Assembly (NCBI RefSeq): GCF_001563265.1
Contig: NZ_CP005083.1
Coordinates: 2,173,001 to 2,237,000 of the forward strand
DNA length: 64,000 bases
DNA from: Sphingobium sp. TKS
GTDB taxonomy: Bacteria > Pseudomonadota > Alphaproteobacteria > Sphingomonadales > Sphingomonadaceae
Direction of reading: 5' to 3'
Part shown: piece by piece, positions 1 to 9,150 of the stretch
Numbering within the stretch: the first letter of the stretch is position 1
How the letters are laid out: every line of letters begins with the position of its first letter
Translations under genes and position numbers: made by a program
The notes under the pieces: generated by a model
Database searches by the model: none
The model's input: only the letters and a program-made list of their open reading frames with translations
What the model was told of the DNA's origin: nothing

Positions 1-387
1 TCCAGCGCCGGGACGGAGAGGACACGCGCCTTCGCTGCGACCGGCCGGGTTTAGCGAACGTGGAAACGCCGCTAACCCGCGTGCTCAGTGGCGAGCGTGT
101 GGCAGGCCTCACCGAAGATCAGGAGCTAAGCCCTCGCGAGGCTTAGGCTATCCCTCGGTCGCGCTGACGGCGAAGCGCGATGCCCATCAGCACGATGGAA
201 GCGCCGGCCGATGACGCGGAGGACTTGCGCGTCTGCAATGGCGCCGAAGCCCGTTCATCTCGATTTGCGACGCCTTCGTCCTCAAAGCCGTCCGCAATCT
301 CCTCGCCAATGTCCCGGCGAGCCCGTCCGAGCGGTCTCAGGTCACACGGCAGCTAATGGATCCGTCGGCGCAGACCGGACCTGCTCG
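1..387. other. No gene recognised; one small palindrome
   Basis: I see no convincing coding region here. A perfect 7-bp stem (CTAAGCC, 7-nt loop, GGCTTAG) sits at 126-146. It has no T run, so it is not a standard terminator. The reverse strand from about 330 to 165 is open without a usable start codon and matches nothing I recognise. Confidence 0.4.
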
Positions 388-843
388 TCAGGTCCGCGCC
401 ATATTGCAAAAAATCGGGGCGCCGTTCTCGAATCCGAGCACGCCAGTGACCTGATCGAGGTCGATGATCACCGCCCGGCCTTTCCGCTCCGGGTCACGCT
501 CGCGCTCCTTCTCATTGGACAGATCGAACGCGCGATCGCGCTCGGCCGGGTCATCGCTGATCCGCGCTCGCCCGATGAACTGGAGAACCGGCACCGTCGG
601 CGAACGATACGCCAAGGCGACGTGCGGGTTCTGCCTGATCGCCTCAAGCGTTCCGCCCTCGGCGTTACGCGCCCAGAAGCTGAGCTGGGTATCGCTGAAC
701 ACAACCGTGCTGCCCCGAAACGACAGAACGGGTTTGTGGCCGGCATCGACGACGGCCAGAAGCAATGGCTGACCAGCATCCAGAGCGCCGTTAACCAGCG
801 CTGAAATCTCGGGGCTGAGCGCGAGCGGGGTAGTATTGGGCAT
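388..843 (-). CDS. Pyridoxamine 5'-phosphate oxidase (PPOX) family protein
   Basis: A 151-residue split-barrel flavin or F420-binding protein of the PPOX superfamily. The body carries the family pattern: an N-terminal strand pair (LLLAVVDAGHKPVLSFRGS), a SFWARN strand, then NPHVALAYRSP and VLQFIGRARISDD. Such proteins bind FMN, F420 or haem and reduce small molecules; the substrate cannot be told from sequence. I place the start at the ATG at 843 because GAGGAGG lies 9-10 bases before it; a longer reading from 864 would start upstream of that ribosome site. It lies just downstream of the broken NmrA-like gene on the same strand, 17 bases from its stop, so the two were probably one redox operon. 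Confidence 0.75.
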   Translation of the reverse strand: MPNTTPLALSPEISALVNGALDAGQPLLLAVVDAGHKPVLSFRGSTVVFSDTQLSFWARNAEGGTLEAIRQNPHVALAYRSPTVPVLQFIGRARISDDPAERDRAFDLSNEKERERDPERKGRAVIIDLDQVTGVLGFENGAPIFCNMART

Positions 844-1377
844 GGGCGGCGAACCTCCTCTCAATAGCCGACGGTGAAGCGCTGGCGGCGATGCGCTGGA
901 TTCTCGATCTCATCCACCAGAGCGACCGCGTAATCCTCGAACGAAATCACGCTCCCCTTCTCGGTGGATAGCAACTCATCCTTGCCAAGACGAAATTTGC
1001 CCGTCCGCTCGCCGGGCAAGAACTGCAAGGATGGTGACAGGAAGGTCCAATCGAGATCCTGTTCCTGACGCAGCAGATCGAGAAAGGCTGCGCCACCGCC
1101 CGCTTCGGCCTTATACGCCTCTGGGAAGTCCGGGGTGTCGATCAGGCCGATGCCCGGCTTCACCTCGAGGCTGCCGGCGCCTCCGACCACAAGGTATCGC
1201 TTCACCCCGGCTGCCTTGACCGCATCGATCAGGATGTGGGGATCGCTCGCCGTGAAATGGACCGAGCTCACTACCGTGTCGTGGCCTCTCAGCAGTTCGA
1301 CCAGCCCCGCCTTGTCGAGCACATTGAACCGCCCCGGGATTGCCGGAGGCCCTAACTCCTGAGAGGAAGGGTCTACG

Positions 1378-1704
1378 ATGAGCAAGACGACGAACAAGTT
1401 TGCACCTGAGGTTCGAGAGCGGGCTGTCCGCATGGTGCTGGATCACGAAGGTGCCCATCCGTCCCGCTGGGCGGCGATCACATCGATTGCCGAGAAGATC
1501 GGCTGTTCGGGACACACGCTGCTGGAGTGGGTGAAGAAGGCGGAGGTGAACAGCGGCAAGCGGGCCGGGTTGCCCACCGATGTAGCTGACAGGCTCAAGG
1601 CGCTGGAGCGTGAGAACCGCGAGTTGCGTCAGGCCAACGAGATCCTGCGCAAGGCATCTGCGTATTTTGCCCAGGCGGAGCTCGACCGCCCGTTCAAGCG
1701 ATGA
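1378..1704 (+). CDS. IS3-family transposase OrfA (DNA-binding subunit)
   Basis: A 108-residue OrfA protein. The N-terminal part (about residues 8-60) is the helix-turn-helix that binds the IS ends ([30 protein letters not shown]). It is followed by a leucine-zipper-like coiled coil ([21 protein letters not shown], residues 73-93) used for multimerisation. A ribosome site (GAGAGGAAGG) lies 8 bases before the ATG. The stop overlaps the orfB start as ATGA, and orfB is in the -1 frame. IS3 elements normally make an OrfAB fusion by -1 frameshifting; I do not see the usual A6G slip site, so re-initiation at the overlap is an alternative. Confidence 0.92.
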   Translation: MSKTTNKFAPEVRERAVRMVLDHEGAHPSRWAAITSIAEKIGCSGHTLLEWVKKAEVNSGKRAGLPTDVADRLKALERENRELRQANEILRKASAYFAQAELDRPFKR

Positions 1705-2606
1705 TCGCGTTCATTGACGAGCATCGCAGTGATTATGGGGTCGAGCCGATCTGCCGGGTTCTGCCGATCGCCCCATCCACCTACCATGAACATCTGGCGC
1801 AGCGGCGCGATCCCTCGCGGCTATCGTCGCGTGCTCAGCGTGATCAGATGTTGAAGCCGGAGGTGGTGCGCGTCTTCGCCGAGAACTTCGGCGTCTACGG
1901 CGTGCGCAAAGTGTGGCGGCAGATGCGGCGCGAAGGCTTCGATATCGCCCGATGCACAGTGGAGCGGCTGATGCGCGATCTTGGCCTGCAGGGCGTAATC
2001 CGTGGCAAGCCAGTGCGCACGACGATCAGCGACAAGGCGGTGCCTTGCCCACTCGATCAGGTGAGCCGGCAGTTTCATGCGCCGGCGCCGAACATGCTGT
2101 GGGTCTCGGACTTCACATACGTCGCGACGTGGTCGGGGTTCGTCTACGTGGCCTTCGTGATCGACGTCTATGCCCGCTACATCGTAGGCTGGCGGGTGAG
2201 CAGGACGGCGCACGCCAGCTTCGTGCTGGATGCCCTCGAACAGGCGATCCACGATCGGCGTCCTGTCCATCGCGGCGGTCTGATCCACCACAGCGACCGC
2301 GGCAGCCAATACGTCTCGATCAAGTATACCGAGCGCCTTGCCGAAGCTGGGATCGAGCCATCGGTGGGCAGTGTAGGCGACAGCTACGACAACGCTTTGG
2401 CCGAGACAATCAACGGCCTTTACAAGGCAGAGGTGATCCACCGACGAGGTCCATGGCGATCCTTTGAGGCCGTTGAATACGCCACGCTCGAATGGGTAGA
2501 CTGGTTCAACAACCGCCGGCTCCTCGCGCCCATTGGCAATATACCGCCTGCCGAAGCGGAGGAGCGCTACTACGCCATGCTGGACGACACTCCCATCGCC
2601 GCGTAA
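1701..2606 (+). CDS. IS3-family transposase OrfB (DDE integrase subunit)
   Basis: A 301-residue catalytic subunit of the IS3 transposase with an rve-type RNase H fold. An HTH_21-type N-terminal part ([30 protein letters not shown]) precedes the DDE triad: D in WVSDFTYV, D in [10 protein letters not shown] in [12 protein letters not shown] with the usual spacing to the last K. It ends [24 protein letters not shown], the family C-terminus. It overlaps orfA by four bases. Length and motifs are complete, so the enzyme should be functional. Confidence 0.93.
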   Translation: MIAFIDEHRSDYGVEPICRVLPIAPSTYHEHLAQRRDPSRLSSRAQRDQMLKPEVVRVFAENFGVYGVRKVWRQMRREGFDIARCTVERLMRDLGLQGVIRGKPVRTTISDKAVPCPLDQVSRQFHAPAPNMLWVSDFTYVATWSGFVYVAFVIDVYARYIVGWRVSRTAHASFVLDALEQAIHDRRPVHRGGLIHHSDRGSQYVSIKYTERLAEAGIEPSVGSVGDSYDNALAETINGLYKAEVIHRRGPWRSFEAVEYATLEWVDWFNNRRLLAPIGNIPPAEAEERYYAMLDDTPIAA

Positions 2607-2793
2607 TTTAACCCGAATGGCCTCCGGCAATCCCGGGGCGGTTCACATCGCCACGCCGTGCGGTGACATTCGGCAGATCAGCGATCTTTTCGGGGTGACG
2701 GGCGATAGCGGTAATCGCGTGGCCGCGATCGGAAAGTTCCTTCAGGATACGGGAACCGGCGGCTCCAGAGGCGCCGATCAGAGCGATGGACAA

Positions 2794-3125
2794 TGGCAAT
2801 CTCCTCGGTCGACTTCGATGCTGCGAGGTTCGGGCTACGCAGTCCTCCCGACCTCAAAGTGGGGACGAGTAAGAATTCCACCTCAAACCTATTTCGAGGA
2901 CGTGAATCAGGCGAGGTAGATTTCCTACATGGGGGAACTGCCTGACTATTGACGAGGCCGCGCGGGTCTCATGCGTCAGGCGCGACATCTGCCAAGACCG
3001 ACCTTTTTCGGCACGGGGCCGCTGGACCTGTGAGCCGGGCGCCTGGTCGACCCGTCGCGACGGCTGGGCCTAACCTGACCGAATGGCGAAGTCGCATCCT
3101 GCGATCGTGGCTACTATAGTGGCGG
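2794..3125. other. Intergenic region upstream of the split reductase gene
   Basis: About 330 bases between the 5' end of the reversed NmrA-like gene and the forward Na/Pi cotransporter gene, so it should carry two divergent promoters. I see no recognisable gene, terminator or strong promoter match. Confidence 0.3.
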
Positions 3126-4826
3126 TTGGAAACAGGAGTCGAACCGACGAGCATTTCGCTGACCCTTCTCGATCTTGGGGGCATCGCGGCGCTGCTGCTC
3201 TGGGGCGTTCACATGGTGCGCACCGGCGTGCAGCGCGCGCTGGGCGCAAAGCTCCGTTCGCTACTCGCGCATCATCTCGGCGATCGTTTCCGCGCCTTCC
3301 TCGCCGGCCTCGGCGTCACCGCGCTCCTCCAGAGCAGCACCGCCACAGGTCTCATGGTCACGGGCTTCGCGGCCGAGGGGCTGGTCGGACTGATCCAAGG
3401 CCTCGCTGTGATGCTCGGCGCCAATGTCGGCACGACGCTGATCGTCCAGCTTCTCGCCTTCGACGTCGCGCGCATCGCACCGATCCTCGTGCTCGTCGGC
3501 TATCTGCTGTTCCGCCGAGCACAAGCCGGCTGGCGAGACTTCGGCCGGGTATTCATCGGTCTCGGTCTCATCCTGTTCGCGCTCCACGAGTTCCTGGTGG
3601 TGCTCGAGCCTGTCGCTGCCAATCCTATGACGCGCGCCTTTCTGACCGCACTCTCCGGCCACATCGTGTTTCTGGTCGTGCTTGGCGCACTGATGACCTG
3701 GGCAGCGCATTCGAGCGTGGCCGTTGTGCTGCTGGCCATCTCATTCACCACGGAAGGCGTGCTCTCCGTGCCCGCCGGGATCGCGCTGGCGCTTGGCGCC
3801 AATCTGGGCTCGGCGATCAATCCGGTGCTCGAAGGCACGGCACGCGATCCCGCCGCCCGCCGGCTACCCGTGGGCAACCTGATCAACCGCTTCATTGGCG
3901 TCGCTCTGGTATTGGCGGTCTTTCCGCTGATCCCTCCGCTCGTAACGGGCATCGAGGCCAACCCGGCGCGGGCGATCGCCAATTTCCACACTGGCCTGAA
4001 TATGGCGCTCGCATTGTTCTTCTTCCCGCTGCTCGGTCCCTTCGCCCGGCTGCTGGAGCGCATGCTTCCCGCACGGCCCGACGAGGGATCCCCCGATGCG
4101 CCGCGCTATCTCGAACCGGTAGGAGAGGGGCACTCGCCCGCGAGCGCGCTTGGCGGCGCAACCCGCGAGGCGTTGCGTCTCGCCGATATACTCGAACAGA
4201 TGCTGCTTGGCCTCAGGCAGGCACTCGCGCGTCCCGACCGCCGGCACATCGCCGAGACACGCACGCTCGACGATCGGCTCGATCATCTCAACCGCGCTAT
4301 CAAAGAGAATCTGCTCGCGATCGATGCCGGCAGCCTCGACGACGAGGGCGGTCGAAGGCTCGCGCGCATCCTGACCTTCTCGATCAATCTCGAGCAGGCC
4401 GGCGACCTGATCGACCGCGGGCTGCTTGGCATCGCCAGCCGCCAGCTCCGGCGCGGAGTTGCTTTCTCGGCTGAAGGCACGGCCGACCTCATTTCGCAGA
4501 TCGATCGCCTGCTGACGACGCTGCGAAGCTCGACCACCGTATTTCTGAGCGGTGATCCAAAGGCGGCGCGCGAACTTGCGTCTGAGAAGCAGGCGTTCCG
4601 GCGTATCGATGAGGAAGCAACTGCCGCCCATTTCGAACGGCTGCGCTCTGGCAATGTCGAGACGGTTGAAACCAGCGCGCTTCATCTCGACGCGCTCCGC
4701 GATATCAAGCGCATCAGCAGCCATCTCATCGAGGCATCCGCTTACCCCGTTCTCAAGCAGCGGGGCGACCTCTGCCGACGAGATTGCGTACGGTCGACTG
4801 ATTGGCCCAGGCAGTCACTGAGCTAA
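3126..4826 (+). CDS. Na/Pi cotransporter family protein with PhoU-like tail
   Basis: A 566-residue inner-membrane protein of the Na+/phosphate symporter (NptA/YjbB) family. The duplicated signature is visible: QSSTATG at residues 69-75 with GANVGTT at 98-104, then AHSSVAVVLL at about 194-203 with GANLGSAINP. Eight or nine hydrophobic segments fill residues 10-330. The last 200 residues are hydrophilic helices of PhoU type. The family takes up or exports phosphate with sodium. The frame opens with TTG at 3126; an AGGAG at 3133-3137 lies just inside, so a slightly later non-ATG start is possible. The C-terminus (after about residue 545) looks unlike the family and may have been altered by the junk that follows. 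Confidence 0.85.
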   Translation: METGVEPTSISLTLLDLGGIAALLLWGVHMVRTGVQRALGAKLRSLLAHHLGDRFRAFLAGLGVTALLQSSTATGLMVTGFAAEGLVGLIQGLAVMLGANVGTTLIVQLLAFDVARIAPILVLVGYLLFRRAQAGWRDFGRVFIGLGLILFALHEFLVVLEPVAANPMTRAFLTALSGHIVFLVVLGALMTWAAHSSVAVVLLAISFTTEGVLSVPAGIALALGANLGSAINPVLEGTARDPAARRLPVGNLINRFIGVALVLAVFPLIPPLVTGIEANPARAIANFHTGLNMALALFFFPLLGPFARLLERMLPARPDEGSPDAPRYLEPVGEGHSPASALGGATREALRLADILEQMLLGLRQALARPDRRHIAETRTLDDRLDHLNRAIKENLLAIDAGSLDDEGGRRLARILTFSINLEQAGDLIDRGLLGIASRQLRRGVAFSAEGTADLISQIDRLLTTLRSSTTVFLSGDPKAARELASEKQAFRRIDEEATAAHFERLRSGNVETVETSALHLDALRDIKRISSHLIEASAYPVLKQRGDLCRRDCVRSTDWPRQSLS

Positions 4827-4920
4827 TGGGCAATTGCCCTATTCCTCCGATCATATCGGACAGCATGCGGTAGCGCCCGAGCCACGAATGGAACCGTGCT
4901 CGAGCGCTTCGTCGCAGTTT

Positions 4921-5060
4921 CCCCAATGGCGGGAACTTGCCCGAACGGTTTGCGAAGGAGCATGGCAATGTCTCGCCCGGCGCTCGACTGGTCGGGCGCA
5001 CCTGACGGCACCAAAAGCTATGCGCTGATCGTCGAGGATCCCGATGCGTCGATCGAATGA
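4921..5060 (+). pseudogene. Remnant of a PEBP (YbhB/YbcL, Raf-kinase-inhibitor-like) gene
   Basis: In one frame the DNA reads NGGNLPERFAKEHGNVSP; from about 4971 a second frame continues PALDWSGAPDGTKSYAL and IVEDPDAS before TGA at 5058. Together these match the conserved start of the bacterial phosphatidylethanolamine-binding family (G-N-x-SPAL-x-W-x-GAP-x-GTKS-x-A-x-DPDAP). One frameshift joins the pieces, and the remaining 100 or so residues are missing. The product cannot be functional. Confidence 0.7.
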
Positions 5061-5114
5061 GTGGCCTCGATGATCGAAGCATTCTAACGTCCTCCCTTGA
5101 TGGGAGAGAGATGG

Positions 5115-5642
5115 ATGAACGAGGCGAGCCAGGAACCACGGCGGGTCAGCGAGATCGCCATCCTTCCGTCGCGACAGAAGGCTGAAGCTGCGATCGCCGC
5201 TCTCGCCGCCGCCGGCTTTTCGGCCAGCGATATAAGCCTGTTCATACAGTCTCCGACCGACCAAGACGTAAACAAACCGCGCGACGACAACGTCGATGAG
5301 GCCATTGAGGCGGGCGGGGAGCGCGGGGCCGGCATCGGAGCGACTGCTGGCGGCCTGGGCGGTCTGCTGGCGGAAATCGGTGTGCTCGCGGTGCCTGGGA
5401 TCGGCCCGATGATCGCAGCGGGTCCGCTGGCCGCAACTCTGACGGGGGTGATCGCGGGCAGCGCGTTGGGCGGCGTGGCGGGTTCCCTGATCGGTTTTGG
5501 GATTTCCGAAGCGCAGGCCAAAGCTGCTGAAAACCACCTCAAGGCCGGGCGCGCGGTGCTTGTCATCCAGTGTGGCGGCCGCGTGGAAGAAGCGCTTGCG
5601 ATCCTTCGCGCGCACGGCGCTTTCCGTGGCGAACCGCACTAG
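5115..5642 (+). CDS. Glycine-rich stress-type protein with YflT-like N-terminal domain
   Basis: A 175-residue protein. Residues about 10-50 (EIAILPSRQKAEAAIAALAA, then AGFSASDISLF) match the YflT/general-stress-protein-17M fold seen in heat-induced proteins. Residues 70-150 are a glycine- and alanine-rich hydrophobic stretch (GIGATAGGLGGLLAEIG, GVIAGSALGGVAGSLIGFG) that resembles a glycine zipper able to enter membranes. The C-terminal part (AGRAVLVIQCGGRVEEALAIL) repeats the alpha/beta pattern. The start at 5115 follows GGGAGAGAG; ATG or TTG codons at 5100 and 5097 are less well placed. The function is unknown; a role in stress tolerance is inference from the domain. Confidence 0.6.
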   Translation: MNEASQEPRRVSEIAILPSRQKAEAAIAALAAAGFSASDISLFIQSPTDQDVNKPRDDNVDEAIEAGGERGAGIGATAGGLGGLLAEIGVLAVPGIGPMIAAGPLAATLTGVIAGSALGGVAGSLIGFGISEAQAKAAENHLKAGRAVLVIQCGGRVEEALAILRAHGAFRGEPH

Positions 5643-5811
5643 TTCAGGGGAACGTGGACCAGCTGGATTGAACTTCTGGCTGACGGATGGGTATCTGGAT
5701 ATTCCCTGGCAAAAATCGCTCTTGACCCTGATGGCTGAGCCGTCCTTCTAAGTTGGGCGCTGCGCTGAACCGTTTATTCGTGGCGGAGGCCACCAGATTA
5801 AAGGACGGGAC

Positions 5812-7104
5812 TTGGACTCTTTCAGCGCTGACGCCAGTATAGAAAAACCCGAGCGACCCAAGCTGCTGAAGGTATTGGGTCCTGGTCTCATAACCGGGGC
5901 GTCGGACGACGATCCGAGTGGCATCGCAACCTATTCCCAGGTGGGTGCGCAATTCGGTTACGGCCTGAGCTGGGTAATGCTCTTCAGCTGGCCGCTAATG
6001 TGCGCGATCCAGGAGATTGCCGCGCGCATCGGGCGCGTTACCGGCCGAGGTATCGCGGGTAATCTGAGGCGACATTATCCCGCCGGGGTCGGCTACGGCA
6101 TCGTGGCGTTGCTGGTGATCGCGAACATCATCAACATCGGCGCCGATCTCGGCGCAATGGGCGCCGCGCTCAAGCTCCTCATCGGCGGGCCGGCACTCGT
6201 ATATGTGGCGGGCTTCGGGCTGGTCACCGTGCTGCTGGAGGTCTTCTCGCAATATTCCCGCTACGTCTCCATTCTGAAATGGCTGACGCTCTCGCTCTTC
6301 GCCTATGTCGGCGTCGCCTTTGTCGTGCATGTTCCCTGGACCACCGTCGCGCATAGTCTGGTCGTTCCGAACATCACGTTATCCGCGAGCTATATGACCG
6401 CGGTTGTGGCGATCCTCGGCACGACGATCAGCCCGTATCTGTTCTTCTGGCAAGCCGAGGAGGAGGTCGACGAAGTTCGGGAGCGCAGCCATGCGAAGCC
6501 CCTGGAGCGTGCTCCGCAGGAGGCCGATGTAGAATTCAGGCGGATTCGGATCGACACCTTTGTCGGGATGGCGCTCTCGAACGCGGTCGCCCTGTTCATC
6601 ATCGTGACCGTCGCCGCGACGCTGCATGCCAAGGGCGTGACGGACATCCAGACCTCCTCAGAAGCCGCGGAGGCGCTTCGGCCGATCGCCGGTCGCTTTG
6701 CCTCTCTCGTCTTCGCGGTGGGCATTATCGGCACAGGGCTCCTGGCATTGCCGGTGCTGGCTGGGTCCTCTGCCTATGCCCTGGGCGAGACATTCGGATG
6801 GCATGTGGGCCTAGCGCGCCGGCCAGGCCGCGCGAAGGCGTTTTACGCCGCCATCGCCATCGCAACGCTCCTCGGGGTGGTGCTGAATGTCAGCCCTATC
6901 GATCCGATCAAGGCGCTTTTCTGGAGCGCGGTTATCAATGGGGTCGTCGCCGTTCCGGTCATGGCCCTGATGATGCATCTGTCGAGCCACGGTCCCGCCA
7001 TGGGGGATTTCAGGCTTCCCTTTGGACTGAAGATCGTCGGCTGGACAGCGACCGCTGTTATGACGCTTGCGGCGATCGGATTGTTTGCGACCTGGGGCGC
7101 ATAG
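5812..7104 (+). CDS. Nramp-family transporter with non-canonical metal-site motifs
   Basis: A 430-residue membrane protein with about 11 hydrophobic segments, of the LeuT-fold Nramp family. TM1 reads GLITGASDDDPSGIATYSQ where classical MntH has DPGN, so the metal-binding Asn is Gly. TM6 reads GTTISPYLFFWQ where MntH has MPH, so the metal-selecting Met and the His are Ser and Tyr. A charged cytoplasmic loop follows (EEEVDEVRERSHAKPLERA). The substitutions argue against ordinary Mn2+/Fe2+ selectivity; Mg2+ or another substrate is possible. The TTG start at 5812 follows AAGGA by about six bases. A 170-bp gap separates it from the preceding gene. Confidence 0.8.
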   Translation: MDSFSADASIEKPERPKLLKVLGPGLITGASDDDPSGIATYSQVGAQFGYGLSWVMLFSWPLMCAIQEIAARIGRVTGRGIAGNLRRHYPAGVGYGIVALLVIANIINIGADLGAMGAALKLLIGGPALVYVAGFGLVTVLLEVFSQYSRYVSILKWLTLSLFAYVGVAFVVHVPWTTVAHSLVVPNITLSASYMTAVVAILGTTISPYLFFWQAEEEVDEVRERSHAKPLERAPQEADVEFRRIRIDTFVGMALSNAVALFIIVTVAATLHAKGVTDIQTSSEAAEALRPIAGRFASLVFAVGIIGTGLLALPVLAGSSAYALGETFGWHVGLARRPGRAKAFYAAIAIATLLGVVLNVSPIDPIKALFWSAVINGVVAVPVMALMMHLSSHGPAMGDFRLPFGLKIVGWTATAVMTLAAIGLFATWGA

Positions 7105-7192
7105 CGTTCCGGCGATGGCAAACAGGGAAGCAGGCCCTGTCGAACCTGATGCGGTGGGGGCTTTTCCTAATCGTGTCTCGAAGCCACCGGCA

Positions 7193-7375
7193 TTAATGCC
7201 GCGTCTCGTGCTTGGCCCGGACGATATCAAAACTCCGGTCCGGATCTTGCTCTTGACGTGCGTTGGCCAAGGCTTCGTCGATTTTCTTCATGATGCCGGC
7301 GGCATTCTTCCTTTGGCGGCGCCAAAGCACGAGTAAGCCAATAGGTACAAAGGCAAAGGCTATCGTAAACGCCAT
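7193..7375 (-). CDS. Small single-span membrane protein, unknown function
   Basis: A 60-residue protein with one N-terminal transmembrane helix (residues 2-18, AFTIAFAFVPIGLLVLW), a basic stop-transfer patch RRQRK, and a hydrophilic helical tail (MKKIDEALANARQEQDPDRS). The topology predicts an outside N-terminus. GGGGGAG lies about 12 bases before the ATG. It is isolated between the Nramp gene and the DUF3606 gene. No family is recognised; it could also be a chance frame. Confidence 0.45.
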   Translation of the reverse strand: MAFTIAFAFVPIGLLVLWRRQRKNAAGIMKKIDEALANARQEQDPDRSFDIVRAKHETRH

Positions 7376-7493
7376 AACTTGCTCGGCTCCCCCATGAGGT
7401 CATAGCCGATGGCAAGTCAATTTAACAGGGTCTTCCATGCCGGCGACGACGATCGGTGCTGGCTCCGTCCTGCATCGATCGTCGACGCACATT

Positions 7494-7670
7494 CTAACGA
7501 TTGAGATATTTTTCTACCGCGGTAGCGCTGTTGCCGACCGTTTCGACGGCTTCCTGAAGTTTCTCGCGGCTGATGCCGAACCTTTCGGTCCAATATTCGA
7601 CTTCGTAATCCTCACCCATGGCAATGCGCGCGCTGTCCTGGGGCGCTCGAACTGTCTTGTCGTCTGCCAT
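7494..7670 (-). CDS. DUF3606 domain protein (58 residues)
   Basis: A short gene read directly from the DNA: it starts MADDKTVRAPQDSARIAM and contains the DUF3606 core GEDYEVEYWTERFGIS followed by REKLQEAVETVG and ends VEKYLNR. DUF3606 proteins are about 60 residues, common in Sphingomonadales and Rhizobiales, and of unknown function. GGAGG stands six bases before the ATG at 7670. It points away from ligD, so the interval 7671-7745 should hold divergent promoters. Confidence 0.85.
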   Translation of the reverse strand: MADDKTVRAPQDSARIAMGEDYEVEYWTERFGISREKLQEAVETVGNSATAVEKYLNR

Positions 7671-9150
7671 TTCGGCCTCCTTGTTGCCGCAGCTTCAACG
7701 TCCTCGATTCCGGAGAGTTTCTGCGTCGTCGACAAAGGGGAACGATTGGCGGTCGAATCGAGTCTTGGAGTGATGGGAAGAACGCTCACTTCAATTGCGC
7801 GCCAGGGAGCTGCGGATCGCGGCGGTCGAACGACAGCCCGATCCGTCGCTCGCGCCGGCCCACCTCCATTCCGGCCCCTCCAGCTCGCGCGGCTCGTTGA
7901 CGTCGTTCCCTCGGGCGACCGTTGGCTGCACGAGATGAAATATGACGGTTACCGGACCCTGGTCGCGATCGGTGGTGGCGAGGCGCGCGCCTATACGCGC
8001 TCGGGGCTCGACTGGTCGGATCGCTTCGCGGGCATCCTCGCGGACGCGCTCAAGCTCAAAGTCGGCTCGGCGCTGATCGATGGCGAGGCGGTGGTGCTCG
8101 ATGCCGAAGGGCGATCGAGCTTCCAGGCGCTGCAAGGCGCGCTCAAGGGCGCGCCGGGCAACATCGACTATTATGCATTCGATCTGCTCGAGCTGGACGG
8201 CGAGGACCTGACGGGCCTCCCGCTTGTCGACCGCAAGGCAAAGCTTCGGGCGATCCTGCAGAGGTCCAAGAACCGGATCCGCTTTTCGGATCATATCGTC
8301 GGCAGCGGCGAGAAGCTGCTCAGCAGCTTCTGCGCCGCCGGTCTCGAAGGCGTTGTCTCCAAGCTCGTAACCGGCAAATATGTCGGCGCGCGCTCGGGTG
8401 GCTGGCTGAAGACCAAGTGCATCAAGCGCCAGGAATTCGTGATCGTCGGCTGGACCCCATCGGACAAATCGCGCTCGTTCCGCTCGTTGATCCTCGGCGT
8501 CCACGACAAGGGTGAGCTTCGCTATGCCGGCAAGGTCGGGACTGGCTTCGACACGGCCGAGCTGTTCCGGCTGATGGAGATCATGAAGCCGCTCGAGCAG
8601 ACGGATCCGACCCTGAAGGCGCCGCGCGCCGAGGTCCGCGGCGCGCACTGGCTGAAGCCAACGCTGGTCGCCGAGATCGCCTATACCGAGATGACCAACG
8701 AAGGCACGCTTCGGCATCCGAGCTATCTCGGCTTGCGCGAGGACAAGAAGCCCGAAGCGGTCGTGCTCGAGACCGAAGCGCCGGTCGAGGAAGCGACCGC
8801 GCCGGCATCGTCGCTGGTGAAGATAAGCAATCGAGAGCGCGTCATCTATCCCGAGAGCAACATCACCAAGGGACAGCTTGCCGACTATTATGACGCGGTG
8901 GCCCCGATCATGCTGCCCTGGACCGGCTCGCGGCCGATCAGCCTGGTGCGCTGCCCGCAGGGTCGCGCCAGGAAATGCTTCTTCCAGAAGCATGATGCCG
9001 GCAGCTTCGGCGATGCCGTCCACCACATCCGGATCATGGAGAAAGACGGCCACGAGGAGCCCTACCTCTACATCGACACGCCCGAAGGGCTGATGACCTG
9101 CGTCCAGATGGGCACGATTGAATTCCATGGTTGGGGCGCGCGCATCGAGG

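Larger units (their letters stand above)
1325..2645 (+). mobile_element. Complete IS3-family insertion sequence (1321 bp) with 27-bp terminal inverted repeats
   Basis: Perfect 27-bp inverted repeats lie at 1325-1351 and 2619-2645 (outer end TGAACCGCCCCGGG). The flanking direct repeat is CAT at 1322-1324 and 2646-2648, the 3-bp target duplication usual for IS3-family elements. Inside are orfA (1378-1704) and orfB (1701-2606) in the -1 relative frame. Ends, ORFs and target duplication are all intact, so the element looks recent and potentially active. Its exact IS name and subgroup were not determined. Confidence 0.9.
861..2793 (-). pseudogene. NmrA-like NAD(P)H-binding protein gene, split by an IS3-family element
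   Basis: The N-terminal part (2793 to 2649) has the Rossmann glycine motif IGASGAAGSRIL. The C-terminal part (1324 to 861) continues with LDKAGLVELLRGHD and VKRYLVVGGAGSLEV, typical of SDR_a5/NmrA-like NAD(P)H-dependent reductases (YwnB type). Removing the IS at 1325-2645 plus one copy of the 3-base repeat CAT rejoins the frame exactly as ARRGDV-LDKAGLVELL. The undamaged protein would be about 200 residues. The start is best put at the TTG at 2793, seven bases after AGGAG; a second TTG lies at 2799. As it stands no full-length product can be made. Its normal substrate is unknown. Confidence 0.85.

Noticed and set aside
1690..1704. Programmed -1 frameshift site of the IS3 element
   Set aside because: The A6G slip sequence usual for IS3 elements is absent; only the ATGA overlap is seen, so fusion cannot be claimed.
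3121..3160. tRNA-like T-arm (GGAGTCGAACC) before the Na/Pi gene
   Set aside because: The loop sequence resembles a reversed T-arm, but the stem has only two pairs and no anticodon or D arm can be folded.
3083..4474. 463-codon arginine-rich frame overlapping the Na/Pi cotransporter
   Set aside because: Arginine-rich out-of-frame reading of the transporter, with no domain.
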